DNA of 64,000 nucleotides from Tamarix chinensis (Eukaryota > Streptophyta > Magnoliopsida > Caryophyllales > Tamaricaceae): the NCBI GenBank assembly GCA_030549775.1, contig CM060173.1, forward strand, positions 558,001-622,000, read 5' to 3'. The notes beneath the pieces are model-generated. The model was not told where the DNA came from. It did not search any database and was given only the letters and a program-made list of their open reading frames with translations. Each line of letters begins with the position of its first letter. Position 1 is the first letter of the stretch. Below, in pieces: positions 1 through 11,300 of this stretch. The position numbers and the translations under genes were made by a program.

Positions 1-512
1 AAAACGGGGAAATGGGCCATGGCCAGGCCCAACTCGGAGAGGAGAAAAAGGAAAAGAAAAGAAAGAAAAAGGAAAAATATTTAGATTAGGGCCAATCAAA
101 TTAATCTGAATATTTAGAATATTTAAAATAATAATAATATTTAAATAAAATAATATTTAAATCCCTTTTTAGGCTAAATTAAGATTTTTGAAAGGTTTTC
201 CATAAATTCCATTTTAGTTAGCAAAACACCCTAATTTTCTCCAATTAAATTATTTATAAGATTAATATTAATTTGAAACTATTTTCTCCTTCTTATTTTA
301 AATAAAATAATTTATTTAATTAATTTCTAAAATAAAATACTTAATTAGCTAAAATACCAAAACTTTTCTAATAAGAATTATTTATTATTTTCTTCTTAAA
401 TAGCCCTAATTAATTCCCTTTTATTTTAATAAAAATAACTTAATTAATTAATTTTCATAATAAAATCTTATTTATTAATAAATAATAAAATTAGGATTTT
501 CGGGGCATTTCA
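1..512. mobile_element. Long LTR, 3'-terminal part (runs in from outside the window)
   Basis: The first 100 bases are GC-rich then purine-rich (GGAAAAGAAAAG-like), followed by about 400 bases of AT-rich DNA ending in CGGGGCATTTCA at 512. The same order, GC/purine block then AT-rich tail then GGGGTATT(A/T)CA, ends the LTRs at 10501, 43425 and 50242. I infer the same long-LTR superfamily (ends TGTAAC...TTACA). The start and left target duplication are outside the window, so a solo LTR cannot be told from one end of a full element. Confidence 0.6.
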
Positions 513-612
513 GTCACTCTCATCCTTTTCCAGTTACAACCTTACCTCCCTCTATACAAGGCGGGACATAAGAAAGATTTAGGCATTAGTTAGGGCTTCT
601 GTTTAAAGCCAC

Positions 613-918
613 TCAATCTCTCCAAGAGAGATAAAGGTGTTCTCCTTGATTCGAATCAAATAGATTTTCAAGCAAAATTAGGCTTCGTGTTGTTAGTCCA
701 TTAGAATTACTAAGCATATCATTTGATTCATTAGTCATAGTTATTGATGTTGAGTTCACAGACTTATCTTCTATAGGCACTAATTTTCCCAATTCTGGCT
801 CAACCTTATCATGCAATGTTTGATCATCACTAATCACACCTTCTACAGCATCATCCTTCTCTGAATCAACAACATGCACACTCAAATAAGGAGAAAATGA
901 ATTCAGATATTTCTCCAT
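613..918 (-). CDS. Unrecognised short open frame (101 codons), doubtful gene
   Basis: A minus-strand frame starting MEKYLNSFSPYLS and ending FDSNQGEHLYLSWRD. It is acidic and Ser/Asn-rich with no membrane segment. The same frame stays open upstream of the chosen ATG to about 963 apart from one stop just before it, giving a basic MSRRKLSSMLKNSKK stretch. This hints at the remnant of a longer protein, possibly a retroelement ORF. I recognise no family. No promoter, splice pattern or partner ORF supports expression, and the frame sits in repeat-rich DNA. Confidence 0.15.
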   Translation of the reverse strand: MEKYLNSFSPYLSVHVVDSEKDDAVEGVISDDQTLHDKVEPELGKLVPIEDKSVNSTSITMTNESNDMLSNSNGLTTRSLILLENLFDSNQGEHLYLSWRD

Positions 919-1087
919 CTATTTCTTAGAATTCTTTAACATAGATGAAAGTTTCCTACGAGACATGTGAATGGCGTATACCTAACGGGTTTCTCATTGG
1001 TTTCAAAATAGTATAACAGTTAGGGCAAACATGAAAGTAAAGAAATACTTGGAGCATGGAGATGCCGATAGAATGGGGTTAAGCAAG

Positions 1088-1275
1088 TAGGAATGGCAAC
1101 AAGACAGGTACGGATTGGTACCTATTACCCATTCCTAAACCTAATAAGAATTTTTTTATTCATATTCATACCCGATAGGTAATCTGTCACCCAATGGATA
1201 AACTCATTACTCACGAAACCCATTACCCAACATATTATAATTACTTGTTTACCCGTTTACCTATTAAATATTCTA
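1088..1275. repeat. Possible hAT-type MITE relic
   Basis: The phrase GGAATGGCAACAAGACAGGTACGG followed by repeated TACCCATTACCC-like words resembles the common plant hAT-type miniature elements that begin TAGGGATGGCAACGGGGC. No matching inverted end or 8-bp target duplication was found, so this is at most a fragment. Inference from remembered family sequence. Confidence 0.25.
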
Positions 1276-2409
1276 ATTACCCATAATTCACCTATAGACT
1301 TATTTTTTTGACATTAAAATGCATATAAAATATAAGGAAAAAACCCCAATAAATCATCAACTTAGCATATAAAGAGGACAACACATCCTTTATCAAAGCA
1401 ACCATGCCTCTACTATACATAAACTAGTCATGCTTTAGAGTTATAACATATTAGACTTCTATAGATTTTCAAATAACAATTAAATTATTCAAAGGACATT
1501 GAGCAGAAAAATAGAAAAGCACAGTAAAACACGTTAACAACACAAATGGCATTCAAGATAGTAAGAACTTCTCAATCTTCATTCTTGAATATTCAAACTT
1601 CAATCATCATTCATCTACTTGTTATATACAAAAAAGAAAGTAAAAAATAAATATTTAAGAAATATATATATTGCATATAAATAGTTAAGCTTTACCTCAT
1701 TTTCATCATCATTAGACTCATAAATCATCAAATTTTGAACTAGAAAATTTGTTTTTGAAAGTAGTACGGAAGCATTTATAAAAGTGAAATTGAGGGATGT
1801 TACCGCCACATCAACCATGAGAAATGTGTGATCATTATCTAACTCATGCCTGATGCAAAGCAAAACAAAACAACGAACTAAAATATACATGCAATGGTAA
1901 GACCATGATGGTACCAACAAGATGAGATAATATAGATGAGAAAAGAATACAAGATTTAAATACAGGGACCAAAGCCAAGAGTCTAAATAACCAGAAGAAC
2001 AAAACATCACAACAAAATGGATAAAATAAATCTACCTAGTTAGCCTAACTTTTAACCAAAAAAAATATAAATCTCCAAGCAATGACCAACTATTGGTCTA
2101 AGTCATCATCCTCAGCATACTCTAGCTGAGAATCATACCCCTACAAATCGTCCTATGCTTATCAAAACAAAAGCTGGATCATCATAGTGACCACATAAAT
2201 ACAGTATCAGTACAGTGAAATACTGGTAAAACATAGCACCTTCTTGTTGCACATTGAGGTCACATAACAATATGGTATATAATCATAATAAGTAAGAGGA
2301 ACATGGTACATCAAATCGTAGATACACATTCGACATAGAAAGGCATATAGAATATGCATAAATGAGTTTCCAAAACAAGCCACAACATGTCATCATCTAT
2401 GATGGAGAC

Positions 2410-2890
2410 TAGCATAGAACTGCAACGCCCATAACCACATCATGCTAGTGCCAAGGGATTTTATAAAGTATCTTCAACATTAACCAAACTTGGACACCTA
2501 GGTGAGGGGGAATATGCTAAATTTTAGGTTTATAATAGTCACTACAATAACGCTAGTGCCAAATGGATTTTTTATGGAATCTTCAACATCCACCACACTT
2601 ATGCACCTAGGTTAAAGGGCATAAGAGAACAAATTATTTGGAATCAAAACAACATATATATTTACTACTGGGATGAACATAGGACTATAAATCCCACCAT
2701 CGCATCATGCTAGTGCTAGAGGCTTTTCTATGGGATCTTTAGCATCCACCAAACCTTGGAATCTAGGTAAGGGGCATATGCTCAATTTTGGGCCTGCTAC
2801 ACCCACAACAATAACGCTAGTGCCAAGAGTTTTTTTATGAGATATTCAGTATCCACCATGCTTGAGCACCTAGGTTATAGAGAACAAAAG
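2410..2890. repeat. Four degenerate copies of a roughly 100-bp repeat
   Basis: Copies near 2430, 2545, 2705 and 2815 share CTAGTGCCAAG, then TCTTCAACATCCACCA, then CACCTAGGTTA followed by a short G-rich or A-rich run. They occupy the position held by hairpin repeats in the better preserved LTRs, so they are probably an LTR-internal tandem array that diverged. Confidence 0.55.
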
Positions 2891-3189
2891 ATAACAAAAC
2901 CCTAAGTATGCATATGGAGAAAGGCCTTTTTATTCCATTATTTAATTCCAAATATCAAGCTAGGTAGTTATTTTAAGTGTTAACTCCAAACACTAACCAA
3001 ATCATAAAAGGCACCAAATTGGGTGTTTTAAGGGAACACCAAACTCAATCAAATAATGCACTACAATATTACCATTTTGATACTCACTAAATTTTTGTTA
3101 GAAATAGTTGAAATCATGATTCAAATGTTGTAATTGCATGGCAAGATTAAGATATAAGTCACAAAGCAAGATTCTCAATTAATTAAACA

Positions 3190-3560
3190 AGCATAGCGAA
3201 TTTAGGTAGACCGGTCAATTGTTCACTGAGATTAGTCGACTGGTTTGGTCATGCCAAACCTGAAGTAAAAAATAAAACTAGCAAACTAGTTAATCGATTG
3301 GTCCCACCAACCGATTATTTATAAGAACCAATAAATGGGTTTGACTAACCCAATTGATGGATTTAAGTAGAGACCAAACCACTATAGTCACAAGATAACT
3401 AGTTGATGGATTTGGCAAATCGATCGATTATTCATAGAAACTAGTCAATCGGTTCATCAAACCAATCGATTGTTCTTATAACCAGTCAATCGAAGTTTCT
3501 AAACTAAGTAATTATTTACACAACCAGTTGAACAGTCCAACAAACTAATCGGCTGGTTTA
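3190..3560. repeat. Cluster of near-palindromic CAATCGATTG-type motifs
   Basis: At least eight variants of (A)CCAATCGATTG(G/T), AGTCGACTGGTT and AACTAGT(C/T)AATCGGTT occur in about 370 bases, in both orientations and spaced roughly 40-60 bases apart. No ORF crosses them. They form an imperfect tandem array of dyad elements inside the decayed LTR region. Confidence 0.5.
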
Positions 3561-3938
3561 GGAAAAATAACACCTAGACCTGTGACCCACTTATTAAAAT
3601 TTTACCTAACTTTTCCATATTAATCGTAGCATACATTTATGTCATAAAATACATAAAAATACATACTACACACATAGAATCAAATTGGTTCAAGGTATAC
3701 TCAACAATTAACAAAATTATGCTCAAAACTACCAAAATCATTCATAATAACAAAGAACTTGAAGCATGCTTAAACTTCAAAGATGAAAACTTTACCACAT
3801 GCTTGAATCCAAAAACTCAATTAACGTACTTGTGTACACATAATATTATAACATTTTAATATGCTCCATTTTACACAATTTCTTGCTAACATTATCATGG
3901 TAGAGGGAGCCAGACTTATCCTAGTTATGGTGGTAACA

Positions 3939-5416
3939 TGATAAAGTGAATTTGTTCCATATTTTTACCTCTATTTCCCTTAGCTTTGGGATTTCATTTA
4001 ATATTTTTTACATATTTTTCTATGATTTTGGCCTATTATTTGCACTACCATTTTCTTGAGCCTTGTGTTGCATAATTTCCCGTAAAAACACCAAGATCAA
4101 GAAAGAATTGTTTATATTTGGAGCTAAGGACCTAGCAAGGAAAGCTGAGGAGGAGAGTGCATCGACCCAACATGCTTATGAAGGTGCATTGAAGCTATGA
4201 GAGACAAAAGATATGCCAAGATATCCCTAAGAAGACTCAAAAGGGGAGTGCATGGTCGGCAGCACACCCATGCAGCACTTCCATGTGTTAATAGAAGAAA
4301 ATAGAATCGCACGGCCAGCCCGTGCCAGACCTGCACGGCCATGTGAAATTCTGAGCTGAAAAGTTGAGGTTAAAAATATTGCACGGTCGTGTAATATCAG
4401 AATTTCCAAATTGCTGAGAGTTGAGAAACTAAACGGCCAGGCTGTGCAGCAGTGGTCCTCCCCACGATCTACGTGCACGACATGGTTGGCGTGATGGGGA
4501 ATTTCATGGCACACCTCGGGGAATTCTTAACGAGAGAGAGAGAGGAAATTTTAGGGGAATCAAAGACCCCTCGTTACCGAGCATAGCTTCTTGTAACAAC
4601 TGTTTTCTTTAGTTTTAATTTTTCAGAAGATTTAATTGTGTAATTTGTGACGGTTGGTTCGAATCAACATTGCACTCTTCCGGATTACGGTTATTTCAAT
4701 ATAATTCTTCCTTCCTTGATCTATTGCATTATTATTATACTCATCATACTATTTATTTCGTTCATTTTATTTGCAAGTATGAGTGAATAGTCTATTTTCT
4801 AGGATTGGACTTAGGTACCGTTTTAGTAATCGATATAATGAAATAAAGTATTATGTCATATGATTGATTCATTGATAATGTTATATATGCTATATTTGAT
4901 TGTCGTAATGTATATTTGATGAAATCTGACCTCCATAGATGTAATCTACAACTGAAAAAATGAGATTATTATCGGAAATTTAAGCAATCATGAAAGTAGA
5001 TGTTTAATTCTTAGGGACTCTATAATTGGTGGCGCTTAATGGGTTTAATTTAGTTTGTGAGTCACAAAAGTAGTCGGCAAATTAGATTAAATATGTTCTT
5101 AGACCTTGACAGAGGCTAACGAATACGATTTGACCAATTTTCCACAAATAGTGAATTAATCTGCGGCATAAGTATTATTTCATTATTGACTAATAATTCA
5201 GATGTCGAAGTTCGATCCTAGGTTTTATTCCTATTACTTAGTATCTCCAAGTTAGAATGCTTTTTGTAATTATTCTTTTCATCCGAACACATACCTCCAC
5301 TTTTTGTAGATTTAGATAGTTAAAATAATAAAGAAGTGTAATCAATTACGAAGCCTATGTAGATACAACCTTGAAATGCTATAACAAATCTGTGTGCTTG
5401 TGGAAATAGCACAACA
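3939..5416 (+). repeat. 5' LTR of the Athila-like element
   Basis: 1478 bp, from TGATAAAGTGAATTTG to AATAGCACAACA. It aligns along its length with 24885-26385. The segment at about 4240-4450 carries several GCACGGCC(G/A)TG dyads separated by AT-rich sequence. No certain TATA box or poly(A) signal was assigned. Confidence 0.9.
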
Positions 5417-5422
5417 TGTTTT

Positions 5423-5440
5423 TGGCGCCGTTGCCGGGGA
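5423..5440 (+). other. Primer-binding site, tRNA-Asp type
   Basis: TGGCGCCGTTGCCGGGGA lies six bases after the LTR end. Established knowledge: Athila and many plant Ty3/gypsy elements prime minus-strand synthesis with the 3' end of a tRNA-Asp-like molecule, complementary to this sequence. It fixes the plus orientation of the element. Confidence 0.92.
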
Positions 5441-5558
5441 CTTTGGCTAATTGATATTCTGTACTTTGTTATTTTGGCTAAACTAAATCCTTTAATTCCC
5501 TTATATTATTTATCTTTGTTGGTTGATTGTTTGTTGTATTCACTTTCAGGAACCTTTT

Positions 5559-6723
5559 ATGCAACGATCCTTTTAACTTGGGCCCCCAAGAGAGCTTGAC
5601 CCTGAGATTGAACGAACGGTGACTGGGTTGTGTAAGTGGATAATTGAGACAAAAGCAAGCGTGAGTTCTGAAACCATGGTTGACACTGACGGAGATGAGG
5701 AGTAGCATCGCTCTTTTAAAGAGTTTGTATCTCCAAATGCATATGGGACACAATCGAGCATCTGGAAGCCTAATGTAGCTACCAACAATTTTGAACTCAA
5801 ACCTGCATTGCTCAATATGGTTCAGCAAAATCAATTCAGTGGTAGCCCAACGGAAGACCCTAATTTACACATTTCTATTTTTCTCGAGCATTGCGACACC
5901 TTGAAGATGAACAGAGTGTCGGATGACGCGATCAAGCTTCATTTATTTCCGTTCTCGTTGCAGGAAAAAGAAAGGGCCTGGTTGCAATCACTTCCCCCTA
6001 GGTTCATTACCACTTGGGATCAGTTTTCTCGAGCCTTCCTCAATAAATACTTCCCACCATCTAAAACAGTCCAATTAAGGAACCTGATTACGAGCTTCAG
6101 CCAAAAGGACGGTGAATCACTCTATGATGCATGGGAGTGCTACAAAGACATGTTAAGAATGTGCCCACATCATAGGTTAGAAGAATGGTTATTGGTCCAT
6201 ACGTTTTATAATGGCTAACATTACAACACCAGGTTGACTTTGGATGCAATAGTAGGAGGCACCCTCATGAATAAAAGTATACTGGAAGCCAAGCAACTAA
6301 TTGAAGATATGGCTCAGAATCATTACCAATGATCAGGTGAGTGTTCTGCACCCAAGAAGAGCAGCAGGTATGACATTGATACTCTGGATCATCTTTCCTC
6401 ATGAGTTGATGCATTATTTTAGAAAATTTATAAACTAAGTGTTAATGCATTAACACCCCCTGCTATTTGTGAAATTTGTGGCGTTACAGGACATTTATTG
6501 GTGGAGTGTCAATCGGTTACTCCTCCACCCCCCGAAACAACCCTAGCGGACCATGTTAACTATGTCAATAACTTCAACCAAAAGGGAGATTAATTTGCCC
6601 CCCACCTACAACCCTAGATGGCGAAATCATCCAAACCTGCCTTATAAAAACCCACCTCAGAACCCCATCCCTCAATCAAATTTTAGGCCCCCAGATTTCC
6701 AAAACCTTACACCACCATTCCCA
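5559..6723 (+). pseudogene. gag: Athila-type gag, 5' part (broken)
   Basis: The capsid-like core is open at 5808-6218 and shows hallmarks of the plant Ty3/gypsy gag domain: EDPNLHISIFLEHC, then LFPFSLQEKERAWLQSLP, then FLNKYFPPSKT. Upstream, 5559-5807 keeps a gag N-terminal frame (PRELDPEIERT, then NNFELKPALLNM) with internal stops. Downstream, a CCHC zinc knuckle is intact at 6468-6509 (C-X2-C-X4-H-X4-C, CEICGVTGHLLVEC), followed by a proline-rich stretch cut at 6723 by the solo LTR. The gag polyprotein would package the RNA. Stops before 5808, at 6216-6218 and beyond make it a pseudogene. The same frame resumes at 10502 and again at 16967. Confidence 0.85.
6468..6509 (+). other. gag CCHC zinc knuckle
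   Basis: CEICGVTGHLLVEC with perfect C-X2-C-X4-H-X4-C spacing, the nucleic-acid-binding nucleocapsid motif of retroelement gag. It is notable for surviving in an otherwise stop-riddled stretch. Confidence 0.85.
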
Positions 6724-7553
6724 TGTAACACCCCCAAATTTCACTCCTGAAAAATTTCGTTTAAATCAGAAGATTTAGCGGAAGTGAAAGAATTAAAACC
6801 ATAAACTTGGGGGTATTACCGCCACACTTAGTACCAGACCGGTTCACTCCTACCGTTTCGATACTAAGTGCTAAGGCTAAACTAAACAATCGTTAAGTAA
6901 GAGTCATCAAAACATAGGTCCATAGTTAACATAGACCATTCACGAAAACCACGAGTCAACAACAGTTAAAATATCGTTAAGATTACAACTTAAGAGTACG
7001 GTTTCAAAACAAGAAGCGTAGTACAAAATATAGCTAAATGAAACAGATCTCAAGGGACCAATATCTGGATTGTCTACTCACTCAAGTCAAGCCTTCCACC
7101 CCTAAACACAGTCCGATCTTAAACCTGCACAAGAGGTCTGCTCCCCACCATCGGTGGATCATCACAGGACCCATTCAACCAGTGTAGTATCAGTACGGGT
7201 CCAATACTGAGTAAGTCCCACTACCCTATCTTAGGAGAGATATCATCAAGTGCATATTAAATCCAGGTACAACACGTTAATACAATATCATGCATATTCA
7301 CAACCCACAGCATAAATCTTGCCATACACTCATAGTAACATATAAAACATATGTAACATCCCATTTAACATATAAGCGTGGTATAACCGAAATATAAAGT
7401 GACTCATTATGCACATAAGCAGCATGTGGTAACACATATAATAAAAGCTGGTCATGGTCCAATTAGACTTATTCTTTATTCTCATTAATAATATGCTCAG
7501 TCAACACATATTCTTTAATAGTCCATGTGAGTGAGGGAGCCCCACTATTATAG

Positions 7554-7845
7554 CCGGTGGACCGGAAGTAAACACACAGGGCAGGACGCCTCTGACCACT
7601 ATTATAGCCGGTGGACCGGAACGAAACACACAGGGCAGAACGCCTCTGACCACTATTCTAACCGGTGGACCGGACTGGCCCTGACTCACATGGTGTTTCA
7701 CTGTAAGTATTTAGTATTTTTCCCATGGATTAACTTATTTATTTGGGTCTGTCGAGCCGAGATCCCCCACTATTATAACCGGTGGACCGGATGTACACAC
7801 ACAGGGTAGAACGCCTCTGACCACTATTCTAACCGATGGACCGGA
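7554..7845. repeat. Array of CCGGTGGACCGG hairpin units in the solo LTR
   Basis: Exact 12-mers at 7554-7565, 7608-7619, 7662-7673 and 7779-7790, plus a one-mismatch copy near 7832. Each follows CCACTATTATA-type sequence and is separated by ACACACAGGGCAGAACGCCTCTGA-like linkers, giving a unit of about 54 bp. CCGGT/ACCGG are inverted around two bases. Confidence 0.85.
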
Positions 7846-9519
7846 CTGGGCTCGGCTCAACATCTTTCACTTTACGTGATTAATGTCTTATCCGTGTCTT
7901 ATTAAACCACACTTCACCCTTAACATGCATGTAAACAATGGATAATCATGCGTTACATAACATAACATGATATATAAAGCATACAAGTCACATAACACAT
8001 AGGGGCCTTAGCTACATCCTTACTAAACACTCATAAGTAGAGGTAAGTAGAGACTTACCTGTATCCGAAGCTAGCTAAGCGAGATAAGAGGGAGAGAGAT
8101 CACTAGCTCGTGGATCCACGAGAAAGCTTTCCTAGATCCGATAGAAATCGAAAACTAAGTTAGAAATTATCCTATCAATCAATAATTCACATATTCAAAT
8201 TAAATAAACACAATCAACACAAATGATATTCCTTAGAAAACGTGTCCAAAACTTAGAACTTAAAAACATAGCTTTATTAAGATTTAAGGTTAAAACTAAA
8301 TCAAAACGGATTAATACAAATATCACTTGGGACATTTCAACTTAATTTGGAAAGTTCGAGAAAGAATAATTGATCATAAGTTAATTTATCGAAAATAACT
8401 TATTTATTAGGCTTTATGACTAAATAGGTAATCTAACCATTTACATAGAACCAAATCCAACCCGATTAGGTTAAAACAGAATTTAAATGATTTAAAACCC
8501 AAAGATAGAATTCGATCAGATAAAATACACATAGCAAAATCAATTTTATAAAATTATCCCCGAAAATTAGGGTTTTAAAGCCCATGACACAAACTCAAGT
8601 AATTCAATTTATTTAATTCAAATTAAAGGTATTAGAAAGCAATTAATACCATTTCAACTATTTCTATACATTCAATTTTAGAAAAACAACAATACAAGTA
8701 ATCGATTTCATAATTTCACTTGAAATTTAGAGTTTTAGGCCCGAAAATACAATTCGTTAAAATTCTATAAATTTAATCAAATTGAATGTTTGGAAATGCA
8801 ATTAAACACATTTTATAACATATCAAATAATCAATTGCTCAAAACCAATAAAAGAAATACGCAATTTAGCACAGTTAGGGTATTTGAGCCCGAAATGCAA
8901 ATTCGATCAATCCTTGCCAAAACATATCAATTGACAGTTTGAAAATGTAATTAAACATATTATAATGTAATTTATATAGTCAATTGAATAAAATAACCCG
9001 ATTACCCAAACCAATTTAAACCCGCGGGAGTTTTGACCTAAAAATCCAATTCCGGTCAATTACGCACAATTTTCCCAAATCAACACTTCCAACATGAAAT
9101 TAAATACATTTTAAACGATACTATAAAATCAATTGTGCGGAACGGCTCAATTATACGACCCGATTTCATTACACCCGAAATTTGACCTAGGAACCAAATT
9201 CCGATAAAACCTGCATAAATTTCTCAAATTGACGGTTCCAAAATGAAATTGGATACATTTTAAAACATATTGTATAATCAATTTATCAAAAATAGCTAAA
9301 TCGGACAAATCTGAAAAATTCGGGCATAACCCGGCCAAAAATCCAATTTTTCCAAAATCTCAATACAACCACACAATTAACCTATCCAAATCAATCTTAC
9401 AGTACATATATACATAATCAAACAATCAATTTAGCTTTTTATAAGCTAATTCACATTCAATTAATCCAAACAAGGGTTAGGGTTTTTCGAAAATTATACC
9501 AAACGAAAACCGACAAATC

Positions 9520-9895
9520 GGGGCAAAGGAAGGCTGAAGGAGCTTCGTCGGAGGTCGGGGGTGGCTCGCCGGTGGTCGGGAGATGTCGACGGTGGTCGGG
9601 CGGTGGCGCGAGCTGCGTGGCTCGTCGCTACTGCGGTTTGCTACTGCTACTGCTCCTGCGCGCTTCGGTGGGCTGCTGCGGCTGTTGCGTCGCTAGTGGC
9701 AGTCGCTCGTGGTGGCGTGTGGCAGCAGGTTGGACGCCGGCGGCCGACGAAGGAGGAGCAGGGAGGAGGAGGTCGGGGTTGGGGTTTCTACGCAGAGAAG
9801 AGCACAGGGTCGGGAGCAGTAGAGGGAAGAGAAGAGAAGAGAAGAGAAAAAGGAAAAGGGAGAGGGGGTTACCGGTTTGAGGTTGCGGGTTTTTT
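9520..9895. other. GC-rich, purine-biased block near the LTR end
   Basis: About 375 bases of GC-rich, CpG-containing DNA in a strongly AT-rich LTR, ending in a GAGAAGAGAA purine run and a poly-T stretch. Overlapping open frames here are low-complexity Arg/Gly/Ala/Cys products and are not treated as genes. The same block is present in the other long LTRs of the window. Confidence 0.6.
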
Positions 9896-10501
9896 TTTTT
9901 TTTTACAAAGACACATAAAATAAAATACTAAATATATAAAAATATTATTGGAAGATTTTATATAAAATTTATCTAACGAAAATTTATTTTGAACGAATCT
10001 AAAGGCTTAAAATTAAAAAAAAAAGCTATATAAAGAATTTCGAAAACATTTTCGGAAGAATTTACCAACGAACGAAAAAAACTTATATTATTTACGGAAA
10101 TACATTATAAGACCCCGAAAAATTATTTAAAACATATACTAAAATATTTAAGTCAAATTCGGATAAACCAAAGCTAATTTAAATAATTTCCGAAATCGGT
10201 TTTCCGTAAACCAAAAAGCATAAAACGAAAGAGAATTAATTCTAGAAAGAATTTCACAAATAAACTCCGAAAATATTTTTTTTTAATTTAAAACTTCCCG
10301 AAAATATTACATTCAATTAATTAAAACATCGATAAAATATTACTTCCCGAAAATGATTAATTACATTCAATTATGAATTCGAAATCGTTGATAAATCCAT
10401 AAAACGAATCAAAATTAAAATAATTAATTGTTTACATCAAATTACGCTAATAAAATCATTAAACTTAATAAATCTGGATTTTAAAAATATGGGGTATTAC
10501 A

Positions 10502-10548
10502 TCCCATCTCCTCCCAAGTCAAATATTGAGTTGATGATGGAGAACTTC
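10502..10548 (+). pseudogene. gag: 47-bp gag shard between two nested insertions
   Basis: After the solo LTR, the host frame resumes as PSPPPKSNIELMMENF, then the CACTA element begins at 10549. It starts with the TCCCA duplication and ends with the TTC duplication. It joins in frame with IASQNKQTKDLKNS at 16967, proving that both insertions entered the same gag gene. Confidence 0.85.
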
Positions 10549-10712
10549 CACTACAACAAATTGGACCATTAACGACCAATTTAGCGACCAAATTTTTTTT
10601 TGTCGTTATTGATATATTATTAACGACCATTGTCAAAAGTCATCGTTAATGGTATATCTATTACGACTAATATAATTTTTGGTCGTTAATCATTAATTTA
10701 TTGGTCGTTAAA
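10549..10712 (+). repeat. CACTA left terminal and subterminal repeats
   Basis: Terminal CACTACAACAAATT followed by repeated TTAACGACCA, TAGCGACCAA and TGGTCGTTAA in direct and inverted copies up to 10710. In CACTA elements such motifs bind the TNPA-type protein. Confidence 0.85.
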
Positions 10713-10722
10713 AAAATTTAAG

Positions 10723-10764
<42 letters not shown>
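10723..10764. repeat. (TA)n microsatellite
   Basis: About 20 uninterrupted TA units just inside the CACTA subterminal repeats, followed by homopolymer A/T runs up to 10850. Confidence 0.9.
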
Positions 10765-10767
<3 letters not shown>

Positions 10768-10929
10768 TTATAATAATTTTTTTTTAAATCTCTAAAATCC
10801 AAAAAAAAAACACTTAATTGCCCCAACTCCTTAAAAAAAAAAAAAAAAAAAACTCCCGCACGCCCTATATCATTGTATGTTTCGGCCCTTACAAAAAAAA
10901 AACACACACACACACACAATATTTCACCC

Positions 10930-11300
10930 GCGCGCCTGTACCCTTTTAAACAAAAATTTGGGGTCTGGTCGACTCGTCCTCCCTCCATGACCCTTGCTCG
11001 ACGACCGCAAGTCGCAGCCCTGCCCTGGCCGTCTCCCGTTTGCAACGCTTCTTCCCGGACTGCACCACCACGCAATCCGCCGCCGGTCGAGCAGACAGCC
11101 TACAGCTGCTACTGCACCTCCTCGTCGTCGTCCAATACAGCAACAGCGGAGTAGCAGCAGCAGCCACCAGCAACGCACGAGGACAGCCTCAGCGCGCCAC
11201 CGCCCGTCCTCCTCCAACACCGCTCCTCACCAGCGAGTGGTCCTTGACCACCGGCGAAGGTCCAGCACCACTCACTCCCTCCAATTTCGTTGCAATACAT
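10930..11300. other. GC-rich gene-like stretch inside the CACTA element
   Basis: This contrasts sharply with the AT-rich surroundings. Overlapping frames on both strands are open, but their products are low-complexity Ser/Thr/Pro/Ala or Arg-rich and match nothing I recognise. After 11300 composition drops to AT-rich with TATAAATACTC and TTGATTAATTTTAG words. It may be a captured 5' exon or UTR from a host gene. Confidence 0.3.

Larger units (their letters stand above)
513..1724. other. Intergenic repeat debris, no certain gene
   Basis: AT-rich sequence between the LTR end at 512 and the next LTR-like block. It holds one short open frame on the minus strand (613-918) and a stretch around 1088-1275 rich in TACCCATTACCC-like words. 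No conserved domain, RNA gene or clear promoter was recognised. Confidence 0.4.
1725..3938. mobile_element. Decayed long LTR(s) of the TGTAAC superfamily, split by the Athila-like insertion
   Basis: Around 1740-1815 the order ACGGAAGC, then GTGAAA, then TTACCGCCACA matches the start of the LTR at 6724 (GCGGAAGTGAAAG then TTACCGCCACACTTAG). Around 2195-2225 the TACAGTATCAGTACAGTG stretch matches 7175-7200 of that LTR. Just before 3939, the words AGCCAGACTTATC and GGTGGTAACA match the reverse-oriented LTR terminus that resumes after the Athila-like element and ends at 26469. So one forward-like and one reverse-like LTR relic may meet here; the junction cannot be placed by eye. Confidence 0.45.
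6724..10501. mobile_element. Solo long LTR inserted in the Athila-like gag
   Basis: 3778 bp from TGTAACACCCCC to GGGGTATTACA, flanked by a perfect 5-bp duplication TCCCA (6719-6723 and 10502-10506), with no retroelement interior between. TG...CA ends and a 5-bp duplication are the signature of an LTR; its lone presence means recombination between two LTRs removed the body. Inside lie hairpin repeats (7554-7845), a GC-rich block (about 9520-9890) and AT-rich flanks. The terminal sequence and length resemble Tekay/Del-type chromovirus LTRs, which is inference. The true transcription strand cannot be fixed because the ends are nearly inverted copies. Confidence 0.9.

Noticed and set aside
4124..4514. 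Short minus-strand frames in the Athila LTR (and counterparts at 25173-25418)
   Set aside because: Lie wholly within LTR sequence, run against the element, and contain no known motif.
5478..5834. Minus-strand frame of 118 codons
   Set aside because: Antisense to the gag N-terminal region; no motif.
9561..9923. Overlapping open frames of about 100-120 codons in GC-rich DNA
   Set aside because: Low-complexity Arg/Gly/Ala/Cys products in several frames at once; caused by the GC-rich LTR block, not coding.
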